NCBI RefSeq assembly: GCF_014041935.1
Contig: NZ_CP059491.1
Coordinates: 248,001 to 312,000, forward strand
Origin: Gordonia jinghuaiqii
GTDB taxonomy: Bacteria > Actinomycetota > Actinomycetes > Mycobacteriales > Mycobacteriaceae
DNA: 64,000 nt
Reading direction: 5' to 3'
Shown here piece after piece: positions 25,475-33,512 of this stretch. Numbering within the stretch: the first letter of the stretch is position 1; every line of letters starts with the position of its first letter. The notes under the pieces are model-generated. The model searched no databases, was not told the origin of the DNA, and saw nothing but the letters and a program-made list of their open reading frames with translations. The position numbers were made by a program, and so were the translations under genes.

Positions 25475-28400
25475 CGGATTGGGGCTCCACCCTGATCGAG
25501 CCGGTACGTGACCAGCCCCATTGCGTCGTCGGTGCGGTGTCGATCTGTGCGGTGGGCGCGCCGGGCACCAGCGGTGTCAACTTCTCCAACGCCCCCCAGT
25601 CGCGTACCCAGTCGTCCTTCAGATAGGTCGAGACCGCACGTGCGGAGGTGGTGGCCTCGGAGACACCGAGGAGACCGCCGTCCACTCCGGCCTGCCAGGT
25701 CTTGGACTGCGAGTTGGTCAGCGGATAGTCACCGAGGATGCGCCACTGCGGTACCTGCGCGACGCCGTGGGAGATCCCGAGCGGCCTCTGACACGGGAAG
25801 TGGGAGGCCACCCCGAAGTCGATCAGGGTCGGGGCGCTCGACCCGACGACCGCCTGCAGCGTCTGCAGCTTCGGCGCCCGCGGCGGCGTGATGCCGATGA
25901 ACTGTTTGTCGCCGAGGTTGTTGTCCTGCAGCAACAGTCGCATGACCGTCGCGCGCGGCGGGGCCGCCGACATGGGCACCCGCATGTTGCGCCACGGCCG
26001 GTTGAGGATCACCGGGCCGGGGTCGATGGGCATCACGTCGGGGCCCACCTGCTCGAAGGAGCCGTCGGGGCCGGGACGACCGAACTGCACCACCATCGTC
26101 TGGCCGAAGTTGCGGACGCCGAAGGTGTCGATCGTCGAGACCGCACCGGCCGTGCTGAACACCAGCAGCGGCGACGCCGCGCGATCGGCGGGCAGGTCGT
26201 ACCAGCCGGTGGTCAGCCGGGCCTCGCCCATGTATCCGTGGCTGCCCAGGACGGGGGTGGTGGCGGGGTCCAGGCCGAACGGCAGTTGGGCGGTGGAACC
26301 GTTGACCGTCTTCGGTCCGCGGCCGCCGGTGGTCCCGGCGCCGAGGCCGCCGGTGATGGCGAACGGCCGCGACATGCTTGCCGACACGTTCATCTGTCCC
26401 GGGCGCTGGCTGCCGGGTTCGGGCTGCAGGTCGTCGGGGATTCCGTTGGGGGAGAACCCGACCGGGTTCTCCCCAGCGAGTGCCCTGCTGGGCGTCGCAC
26501 CGCCGGCCGGGGTGAGCATGCCTGCGTTGGGATCGAGTTCGACGAGGACGTCGTCGGCGAGTCCGCACGAGTTGCCGCGCAGTGTGTCCAGATTCTCCGC
26601 CAGGGCCGTCGGCGCGGGGTAACGGGTCACCGCGGCCTTGGCGAACAGCAGCAACTCCACGACGACGAGCAGGCCGGCGATCACCGCCAGCGGCGACGAG
26701 GCGAGGAAGAGTCGGCGGCGGTCCGCACGGGTCTCACCGGAGCCGGTATCGGTATGGGCGAGACCGCGATTGGTGACGTAGTCCAGGCGCAGATGCTGCC
26801 AGACCGCCACCGCCGCGGCGAGCACGGCGAGGATCAGGAACAACGTCGACGCCTGGAAGCCCGCGATCACCGGGGCGCGGTCGAACCAGGAGATGCCGTA
26901 CTCGTAGAGGAACGGCCACGAGTTGTATCCCGCCAACGCCGCGGCCATGGCGAACAGAAGTCCGGAGACGAAGACCGTCAGGTTGCGCGCCGAGCGGGCC
27001 GCCGACTGCACCACCGCGATGGTGGCGACAGCGGCGATCGCCGCGGCGAGACCGGCGAGCACGCCGAACTGGATGGTCCATTTGGTCGGTGTGAACGCGA
27101 ACAGCAGGAGGGTGACGCCGACGGCGCCGATCAGGCGCCACACCGGTCCGGCGTCGAGGCCGCGGATTCTGGTGCGGCGCAACATGACCGCCACGGTCAC
27201 GAAGAGTCCCGCGAGGAGCAGCAGGAGGGGCACCCGCCGGGTGAGTGCCCCGTCGTCGGTGACCACGGAGATGAAGTAGTACCGCAGGAACTCCGAATGC
27301 CAGGAGATGACCGGGCCGACGGTGTAGCGCAGTTTGATGGCCTCGAGGACCGTCGCGAGGGTCTGGTCGCGGAACACGACGATCCCGACCAGCATCGCGG
27401 CCGCGGCGATCGGCGCGACGAGCGCGAGCGTCGACGACCATCGGGGGCCGCCGAGCCGGTTGCGGCGATCGAGCAGGATGTGCAGCAACGCGCGGGCGGC
27501 GACGAGCAGGATGGCCACGCCGACCACGCCGTGCGGGGCCAATGCCAGCGTGAACCCGGCGGTCAGCGCGGCGAGCGCGGCCGGCACCAGACGTCGGGTC
27601 GCGATCGCGTACTCGGCCGCCCACCAGGTCAGCAGCGAGCCGAGCACGATGATGCCCTCGCTGCGCAGGCCGCTGCAGAACGGCAGCCAGAACGCGGTGA
27701 AGGTCATCGCGCCGGCCCAGGTCGCCCACGAGCTCCGACGCACCGCGGGCCCCAGCCGGGGCAGCAGCACTCGGCTGAGGACGAACCAGGACACCAGGCC
27801 GGCGACGAGCGGCGGGATGTGCATCCACAGGACCGTGGGCGACACCGACGACCAGAGGGCGAGGAAGCTGTAGTACCAGTCGAACGGCGCTTCGGGGATT
27901 CCGTAGAAGCGGTAGTAGTTGGCGAGGTAGCCGAAGCCGTCTGCCGTGCGACCCATGTTGAGGATGTAGCCGTCGTCGGGCGATCCGGCACCCAACACGC
28001 CCCAGACCAGCAGGATCGCGGTGACCGCCAGGTCCGTGGCCCGCGGCTTGAGCGAGTGCCACCAGGCGCGGGTCCGTGCCCCGATCCGCCGGTGGTAGCC
28101 CTGGATGCGGTCGAGGAGCCCGAGGGCGATCACGGCGATGGTCACCGCGAGCGCGGCCAGCACCATGACGATGATCTTCAGGACCGACGGCGTCGACTCG
28201 TAGCGGTTGTCGATGTCCACCCGGACCCGCATACCGTCGGCCGCCGCGGCGCGGGCCTGGTCCGGCGAGAGGTTGCTGAAGATGCCGTCGACCTGGGGGC
28301 GCTTGTCGGGTGCCAGCGTCGTCGACTCCCCGAGCCCGACGAACGTGGCGCCCGGGCCGGTGGGTGCGGAGAAGATGTGCAGTTCGCGGCATCGACCCAG

Positions 28401-28832
28401 ATCGGCGCGCGGGGCGGTGGCCGCGACGCTGTTCCGGAAGGTGACGGTCACGGCCGAGTCGCCGGCGGTGACCCAGAGGGCCGAGCTCTTGGACTTGGGT
28501 GCGTTGGTCGGCATCGTCGCGAGGACCACGCCGTTGGGTGCGGCGGCGAGGGTCGCACACGGGATGCGGGCATCGAGCGTCTGCGGCGTCTGCGCGATCA
28601 GCGGCGCCATCACCGATGACGTGCCGGCGCCCAGATCCTGGCCGGCCGGCCACTCGAACGACGCGTCGACGGCTTTGACCGGCAGCAATGGCGTCAGCGC
28701 ACACAGCACGACGCCGAGGACACCGGCGACGATGGCGACCAGCCGGACGGTACCCGCCGAGAACTTGGCGGACGGTCCCGACGCCGAAGGTCCTGCGGAA
28801 TCTTCTGGAGCATCAGGAACTGTCACAGGCAC
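25467..28832 (-). CDS. embA: Arabinosyltransferase EmbA (classical copy)
   Basis: GT-C arabinosyltransferase of 1121 residues. It has the acidic motif SPDDGYILNMGR, then YYRFYGIPEAPFDWYYSFL, shared with mycobacterial EmbA and with the second copy at 16.2-19.5 kb. The first helix (LVAIVAGVLGVVLCALTPLL), a large set of membrane segments and a C-terminal carbohydrate-binding region (ending WGWSRTGSIRVEPQSDE) complete the family layout. The start is GTG at 28832. It lies 124 bp after embC and overlaps embB by 8 nt. It is thought to pair with EmbB in adding the branched terminal arabinan. Confidence 0.92.
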   Translation of the reverse strand: MPVTVPDAPEDSAGPSASGPSAKFSAGTVRLVAIVAGVLGVVLCALTPLLPVKAVDASFEWPAGQDLGAGTSSVMAPLIAQTPQTLDARIPCATLAAAPNGVVLATMPTNAPKSKSSALWVTAGDSAVTVTFRNSVAATAPRADLGRCRELHIFSAPTGPGATFVGLGESTTLAPDKRPQVDGIFSNLSPDQARAAAADGMRVRVDIDNRYESTPSVLKIIVMVLAALAVTIAVIALGLLDRIQGYHRRIGARTRAWWHSLKPRATDLAVTAILLVWGVLGAGSPDDGYILNMGRTADGFGYLANYYRFYGIPEAPFDWYYSFLALWSSVSPTVLWMHIPPLVAGLVSWFVLSRVLLPRLGPAVRRSSWATWAGAMTFTAFWLPFCSGLRSEGIIVLGSLLTWWAAEYAIATRRLVPAALAALTAGFTLALAPHGVVGVAILLVAARALLHILLDRRNRLGGPRWSSTLALVAPIAAAAMLVGIVVFRDQTLATVLEAIKLRYTVGPVISWHSEFLRYYFISVVTDDGALTRRVPLLLLLAGLFVTVAVMLRRTRIRGLDAGPVWRLIGAVGVTLLLFAFTPTKWTIQFGVLAGLAAAIAAVATIAVVQSAARSARNLTVFVSGLLFAMAAALAGYNSWPFLYEYGISWFDRAPVIAGFQASTLFLILAVLAAAVAVWQHLRLDYVTNRGLAHTDTGSGETRADRRRLFLASSPLAVIAGLLVVVELLLFAKAAVTRYPAPTALAENLDTLRGNSCGLADDVLVELDPNAGMLTPAGGATPSRALAGENPVGFSPNGIPDDLQPEPGSQRPGQMNVSASMSRPFAITGGLGAGTTGGRGPKTVNGSTAQLPFGLDPATTPVLGSHGYMGEARLTTGWYDLPADRAASPLLVFSTAGAVSTIDTFGVRNFGQTMVVQFGRPGPDGSFEQVGPDVMPIDPGPVILNRPWRNMRVPMSAAPPRATVMRLLLQDNNLGDKQFIGITPPRAPKLQTLQAVVGSSAPTLIDFGVASHFPCQRPLGISHGVAQVPQWRILGDYPLTNSQSKTWQAGVDGGLLGVSEATTSARAVSTYLKDDWVRDWGALEKLTPLVPGAPTAQIDTAPTTQWGWSRTGSIRVEPQSDE

Positions 28833-28956
28833 GGTGTTTCATCGTAAGCGACGGGTCCCGGGCCTCCTAGCTCCCACCCTCCGCGACGGCCGACAGGCTG
28901 TGTCTCGCCAGGCTGCGGCTCGACGGGCCGTGTTCCGACGGGCTTATCTCGACGGG

Positions 28957-31900
28957 TCAGTGCCGGAGCGGTGCCGGACTCCACAGGCCGCTGCGCGTGG
29001 ACGTGCCGGTGTCGATCTCGGCGAGCGTGCCGACGCCGCCGTAGGGCTCGTAGCGCTCCAGTGCGCCCCAGTCGCGTCCGATGTCGGCCATCAGATAGGT
29101 CGGCAGCGCGGTCGCCTCCTGTGACACCTCGATCCAGCCGAGGGGGCCGCCGCCGAACCGGTCCTGCCATGCCGACACCGCGGCCGCGAGATCCGAGCCC
29201 GGCTTGATGCGCCATTTCGGGATCTCGGCGACCCCGACGTCGTGGATGAAGGGCCGCTGGCACGGGAACCCCAGGCCCGACGTCCAGTCGACGTGCACCG
29301 GGTCGGTGCTGCCGACGACGTCCTGCAGGGTGTCCATCTGCGGCACACGCGGCGGTGTCAGCACGATGAAGCGGTCCTCGTTGAGGTTGTCGTCGGTGGC
29401 GACGATCCGCACGGCGGTGGTGTCGGAGGGGAGTTCGTCGGTGTTGTATCGCAGGTTGCGCCACGACGGCCGCGGTCCGGGGTCGATGAGTTCGGTCTCG
29501 CCTGCGACCTCGAGGTCGGCGTCGCGGGTGTCCGGGCCGATCGGGTCGGAGGTGTACTCGAGCATCACGTTCGGGTTGTCGTATTCGCCGGCCACCGACA
29601 TCGTCAGCAGCGGACGGTCACGCCAGTCCTTCGGCAGCGCGTACCAGCCGGAGGTGAGGCGGGCGGGTACCTGGTCGAGCTTGGAGTAGCTGCCCATGAC
29701 CGGGGTCGAGGCGGGGTCGAGGAAGAACGGCAGGGCCGCGGTGCTGCCGTTGACGCCGGGTTCGGCGATCTCGCCGCCACCTGTTCCCCCAGGGTTGGAG
29801 TACAGGGACTCCGGTGCCGCCCACACATTGCCTGCGAGCACACCCAGCGAACCCTCGCTGGCCGTGGACTCCAGGGCGGTCGGCACACCGTTCGGGGAGA
29901 AGCCCTGCGTCGCCGGGGACGTGCCGGGTGCCGGCGAAGGTCCGCCGAGGGGGTTGTCGAGGGTCTCATCGACCGGGCGGAGCATGTCGCGGTTGGGGTC
30001 GGACTCCACCCACACCTTGTCGGCCATCGCGCACGGATTGCCGGCCAGTGCGGCCAGGTTGGAGCGCGGCACCGAATACGACGAACTCTGGTGGATGCCG
30101 GCGAAGATCGCGGTGACGATCTGGAAGACGACGACCGCCATCGCGAGGTAGGCCAGCGGCGCCGCGGCCATCGACGCGAAGAGCCGGCGATACCAACGGT
30201 GGTGGGTGGCGGCCACGGGTTCGGTCGGCCCGGTGTGCGGGTCCGTGCCGGTGAAGGGTTCGCGGAAGTGGAACCACAGGGCGACGAGCAGCAGGGCGAG
30301 CGCGGCGTAGAGCAGCACGCTGCCGAGCATGATGCCGCCGATCTGAACCTGACCGGAACCCCACGGCATGCCCCACGCCGAGTAGTAGTAATACGAGTTC
30401 GGGGCCGTGAACGCCAGACCGCCGATGAAGAGAACGAGCGCGCAGAACAGGGTGCGGTTACGTCGCGAGTGCATCGACTGCTGGCTGGCCGCGATCGCCG
30501 CGATGGCGGCCAGTGCGGCCGCGATCCCGGCGAAGACACCGAAGTGGTGGGTCCATTTGGTCGGCGTGAACATGAGGAACACCAGCGACGCGAAGGTGAT
30601 CGCCACGATGCGTCGTGTCGGACCGATGGCCGTTCCGGGGATGCGGTTCTTGCGGATCAGGACCGCCGCGGACACCACGAGACCGAGAATCATCGCGAGC
30701 ACCGCGAAGCGTCGGGCGATCGAGCCGTCGGCGGAGAACGCGAACAGCGCCGAGTAACGGCCGATCTCGTTGTACCAGTTCATCGACGGTCCCAGCGCGG
30801 TCTTCATGCTCGACGCCTCGGCGAACGAACGCAGCGTGAGGTTGGAGAACACCACGAAGGAGACGAACGCGCCGGCGGCGAGGATCGGGGCGATGAGGGC
30901 GATGAAGGACAGTCGCGACGACCGACGCCGCACGCGGGTCGCATCGGTTCCGGGAGCCCCGGCGCCGGATGCGGCGTCGGGCGCATCGGGCCCGGCGAGT
31001 TCGGTGATCACGCGGGCCCGTTTGATGAGCGCCATGATCATGGGTCGCGCCCCGGCGATCAGTGCGGCCACGGCGAGCAGGCCGGTCGGTCCCGCGGCGA
31101 TGCTGAAGGCGCCGATCAGGCAGGCGACCGCGGCGGGGAGCATGCGGCCGGTGGCGATGGCACGTTCCACCGAGCACCAGGTCAGCAGCGCACCCAGGCA
31201 GATGATCGGTTCGGGGCGCAGGCCGTTGTTGAAGGGGAACCAGCAGGCGAGGAAGGTGAACGCGGCGGTCCACGCGACCATCGGCCGGGTGAGTGCGGCG
31301 CGGCCGAGTCGGGGCAACACCTCGTGGCTGACGATGAGCCACACCAGGATGCCGCACAGCAGGGCCGGGATACGCATCCACGGGCTGGCCACCGAGACGT
31401 GACTGAGCAGGCCGAACACCTGGTAGTACCAGCCGAAGGGCGCCTCGGGAGCGCCGTACCAGCGGAAATAGTTGGCCGTGTAATCGGTGTCCTGCGCGAC
31501 CCGCGACATCGTCAGCAGGTACCCGTCGTCGGACGTGTTGGGCCCGATCATGTGCCACAGGATCAGCGCCCCGATGACCACGTAGTCGCGGGCGTTGAGG
31601 CGCCACCAGCGGGCCGGGAAGATACGACGATGACGCCGGCCGTCGGTGGCGTCGAGCGTGGCGAGGGCGGCGAGGGACAGCAGCGTCGTCGCCACACCCA
31701 CGATGACGACGAGCCACTTGGAGATGGTGGGGGCGGTGTTGTAGCGCGAGTCGATGGTGACGTGGGCGTCGAGGCCCGCGATGTCGGCGGCCGGTCCGGA
31801 CAGGTCGGTGAACAACCCGGTCATCTGCGGGCGCTGGTCGGGCGAGTGCTTGAAGGCCTCTTTGTCCTCGGTGGTGCCGGCGAGCGGCTCGTCCTCGCCG

Positions 31901-32388
31901 TCGTCGTTCTTGACCCCGCTGGTCATCCCGACGAACTCGGCGGTCACCGCGTCGGAATCGGCGTGTACGGCGATCTCGCGGCACCCCTGGTCGCGGATGT
32001 CCTGCAGCGTCGCGGAGACAAGCGGGACGTTGCGGATCACGACTTCGACGCCCTGCTGGTCGGCGGGGGCGTCGGCGGCGCCGGTCTTGCGGATGAACAG
32101 GCCGCGCTCGGCGGACTTCGGTGCCTGTTTCGGGGTGGTGGACAGCAGCACCGAACCGCCGGGAGGCAGGTCGCCGATGGCGCTGCACGGGATCGTGACG
32201 TCGAGGTCGACGGGGGTGTAGCCGATCAACGGGGCGGCGACCGAGCTGATCTGACCGTCCTGCGGCCAGTTGATCTCGGCTGTCTTCTGCTCGACCGGCA
32301 TCAACGGTGTCGCGAGCGCGAGCAAGAACCCGAGCAGGCCGGTGACGATGGCGACGATCCTCGCTCGTCGAACGGTCTGCGCTGGCAC
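28957..32388 (-). CDS. embC: Arabinosyltransferase EmbC
   Basis: First gene of the classical emb operon, 1143 residues. A very short N-terminus leads to the first helix (IVAIVTGLLGFLLALATPLM). The acidic motif is TSDDGYLLTMSR, then YFRWYGAPEAPFGWYYQV, and it keeps Met at the ethambutol-contact position. A Gly/Ala-rich cytosolic loop (about residues 465-495) and a C-terminal carbohydrate-binding region (ending LWSPAPLRH) are present. The only in-frame start is GTG at 32388 with no ribosome site, so it may be leaderless. EmbC is known for lipoarabinomannan arabinan; assignment as C is based on gene order. It is divergent from aroQ, with 143 bp between them. Confidence 0.88.
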   Translation of the reverse strand: MPAQTVRRARIVAIVTGLLGFLLALATPLMPVEQKTAEINWPQDGQISSVAAPLIGYTPVDLDVTIPCSAIGDLPPGGSVLLSTTPKQAPKSAERGLFIRKTGAADAPADQQGVEVVIRNVPLVSATLQDIRDQGCREIAVHADSDAVTAEFVGMTSGVKNDDGEDEPLAGTTEDKEAFKHSPDQRPQMTGLFTDLSGPAADIAGLDAHVTIDSRYNTAPTISKWLVVIVGVATTLLSLAALATLDATDGRRHRRIFPARWWRLNARDYVVIGALILWHMIGPNTSDDGYLLTMSRVAQDTDYTANYFRWYGAPEAPFGWYYQVFGLLSHVSVASPWMRIPALLCGILVWLIVSHEVLPRLGRAALTRPMVAWTAAFTFLACWFPFNNGLRPEPIICLGALLTWCSVERAIATGRMLPAAVACLIGAFSIAAGPTGLLAVAALIAGARPMIMALIKRARVITELAGPDAPDAASGAGAPGTDATRVRRRSSRLSFIALIAPILAAGAFVSFVVFSNLTLRSFAEASSMKTALGPSMNWYNEIGRYSALFAFSADGSIARRFAVLAMILGLVVSAAVLIRKNRIPGTAIGPTRRIVAITFASLVFLMFTPTKWTHHFGVFAGIAAALAAIAAIAASQQSMHSRRNRTLFCALVLFIGGLAFTAPNSYYYYSAWGMPWGSGQVQIGGIMLGSVLLYAALALLLVALWFHFREPFTGTDPHTGPTEPVAATHHRWYRRLFASMAAAPLAYLAMAVVVFQIVTAIFAGIHQSSSYSVPRSNLAALAGNPCAMADKVWVESDPNRDMLRPVDETLDNPLGGPSPAPGTSPATQGFSPNGVPTALESTASEGSLGVLAGNVWAAPESLYSNPGGTGGGEIAEPGVNGSTAALPFFLDPASTPVMGSYSKLDQVPARLTSGWYALPKDWRDRPLLTMSVAGEYDNPNVMLEYTSDPIGPDTRDADLEVAGETELIDPGPRPSWRNLRYNTDELPSDTTAVRIVATDDNLNEDRFIVLTPPRVPQMDTLQDVVGSTDPVHVDWTSGLGFPCQRPFIHDVGVAEIPKWRIKPGSDLAAAVSAWQDRFGGGPLGWIEVSQEATALPTYLMADIGRDWGALERYEPYGGVGTLAEIDTGTSTRSGLWSPAPLRH

Positions 32389-32531
32389 AAAGAGAGATGG
32401 TAGCCGTTGAGGCGTCTCGCCCCGGCCGGTGGCGGTGTGGCCCGTGGTGCCGGCCGCACCGAGGCCGATCGCGTGCGCGGGGCTGGGTGAGGGGTCCGGG
32501 AGAGGGACCCGGGAGAGGTGCCACTGACAGT

Positions 32532-33032
32532 ATGGTGAACCCCATGTCCGACGCCGCTGCCGCTGATCAAGCCACGTCCGAGGCCTCCGGTCCGGGGCCG
32601 TTGCCGATTCTGCTGCTCAACGGTCCGAATCTGAACACGCTCGGTACTCGTGAGCCGGCGATCTACGGTTCGGAGACGCTGGCCGACGTCGTCGACCTCG
32701 CCGAGCGGACCGCGTCGGAACTCGGCTTCGGGTTGCGCGCCGCGCAGACCAACCACGAGGGTCAGATGCTCGACTGGATTCACGAATCCGTCGGGAAGGT
32801 CAGCGGAATCGTCATCAATCCCGGCGGGTGGACCCACACCTCGGTGGCACTGGCCGACGCGCTGGTGGTGCCGGGTGTCCCGATCATGGAGGTGCACATC
32901 AGCAACGTGCACAAACGCGAGGCGTTCCGGCACCACTCCTATGTGTCGCCCCTCGCGGCCGGGGTGATCGCCGGCTACGGAATCCGGGGTTACGAGTTCG
33001 CGATTCGACGCCTCGCCGAGCTGGTGGGCTGA
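32532..33032 (+). CDS. aroQ: Type II 3-dehydroquinate dehydratase
   Basis: Shikimate-pathway enzyme that dehydrates 3-dehydroquinate. The core LLLNGPNLNTLGTREPAIYG carries the catalytic Arg and Tyr, INPGGWTHTS the Asn and substrate loop, and EVHISNVHKREAFRHHS the catalytic His and Arg. The product is 166 residues from the ATG at 32532, or 162 from the ATG at 32544; either gives an unusual N-terminal extension of about 25 residues before the conserved core. The gene is isolated from other aro genes and divergent from embC. The same dodecameric enzyme can also act in quinate catabolism. Confidence 0.92.
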   Translation: MVNPMSDAAAADQATSEASGPGPLPILLLNGPNLNTLGTREPAIYGSETLADVVDLAERTASELGFGLRAAQTNHEGQMLDWIHESVGKVSGIVINPGGWTHTSVALADALVVPGVPIMEVHISNVHKREAFRHHSYVSPLAAGVIAGYGIRGYEFAIRRLAELVG

Positions 33033-33045
33033 GCGCGACACTCTT

Positions 33046-33138
33046 GTTGAAACCAAGCGGCTGCACATCGCGGTCGAACAGGAGATCTTCATCGACGCGC
33101 CGCGCACCCATCTGACGAGCGGCGGTGTCCGTGCCTGA
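33046..33138 (+). pseudogene. SRPBCC (AHSA1-like) gene remnant with internal deletion
   Basis: Directly after aroQ an open frame reads VETKRLHIAVEQEIFIDAP, the typical first strand of an SRPBCC/AHSA1 protein, and then abruptly THLTSGGVRA and a stop. The stop overlaps the GTG of the ArsR gene by 8 nt (GTGCCTGA). In many actinobacteria an AHSA1-type gene and an ArsR regulator overlap in this way. The simplest reading is that the middle of the gene, about 120-130 codons, and its start codon have been lost, leaving both ends fused. Confidence 0.55.
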
Positions 33139-33446
33139 CGTGGTGCCCGTCGAGGTGTTCGGGGCGCTCGCCGACGAGAGTCGCTGGCAGATCCTCACCC
33201 GTCTGGGAGCCGAACCGGCGTCGGCCTCCACTCTCGCCACCGAGCTGCCGATCAGCCGGCAGGCGATAGCCAAGCACCTGCGGGTGCTCACCGAAGCCGG
33301 TCTCGTCACCGCCTCCCGTTCCGGGCGGGAGATCCGCTACGAAGCGGTGGGCGGGCACCTCTCCCGCGTTGCGCGACAACTGGTTCGATCGCACTCGGAT
33401 GAAATCGCCACTGGCCGAGATCAAACGCCGTGCGGAAGGCGCCTGA
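33131..33446 (+). pseudogene. ArsR-family regulator with a frameshift near its end
   Basis: The first 80 or so codons encode a normal ArsR winged helix (VFGALADESRWQILTRLG, then LPISRQAIAKHLRVL and GREIRYEAVGGHL). In that frame the protein then runs on with unlike, Arg-rich sequence to 33580 and into the 3' end of the next convergent gene. The +1 frame from about 33380 instead reads NWFDRTRMKSPLAEIKRRAEGA and stops at 33446, which is the usual ArsR C-terminus and gives the usual length of about 105 residues. A single-base indel near 33375-33385 is inferred. It could also be a sequencing error. Its probable partner gene just upstream is itself a relic. Confidence 0.65.
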
Positions 33447-33512
33447 TCGCGCGTGTGCCCCTGCCGGCCGAGCAGCTCGTGCACGCGCAGCGTGCCCGCG
33501 CGTCCGTCGAGG

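Noticed and set aside
25521..28619. A 1032-codon open frame opposite embA (and similar long frames opposite embC, embB and others)
   Set aside because: High-GC DNA gives long antisense frames in the mirror of real genes. The products are Arg/Gly/Asp-rich, lack membrane or catalytic motifs, and the opposite strand has clear family matches.
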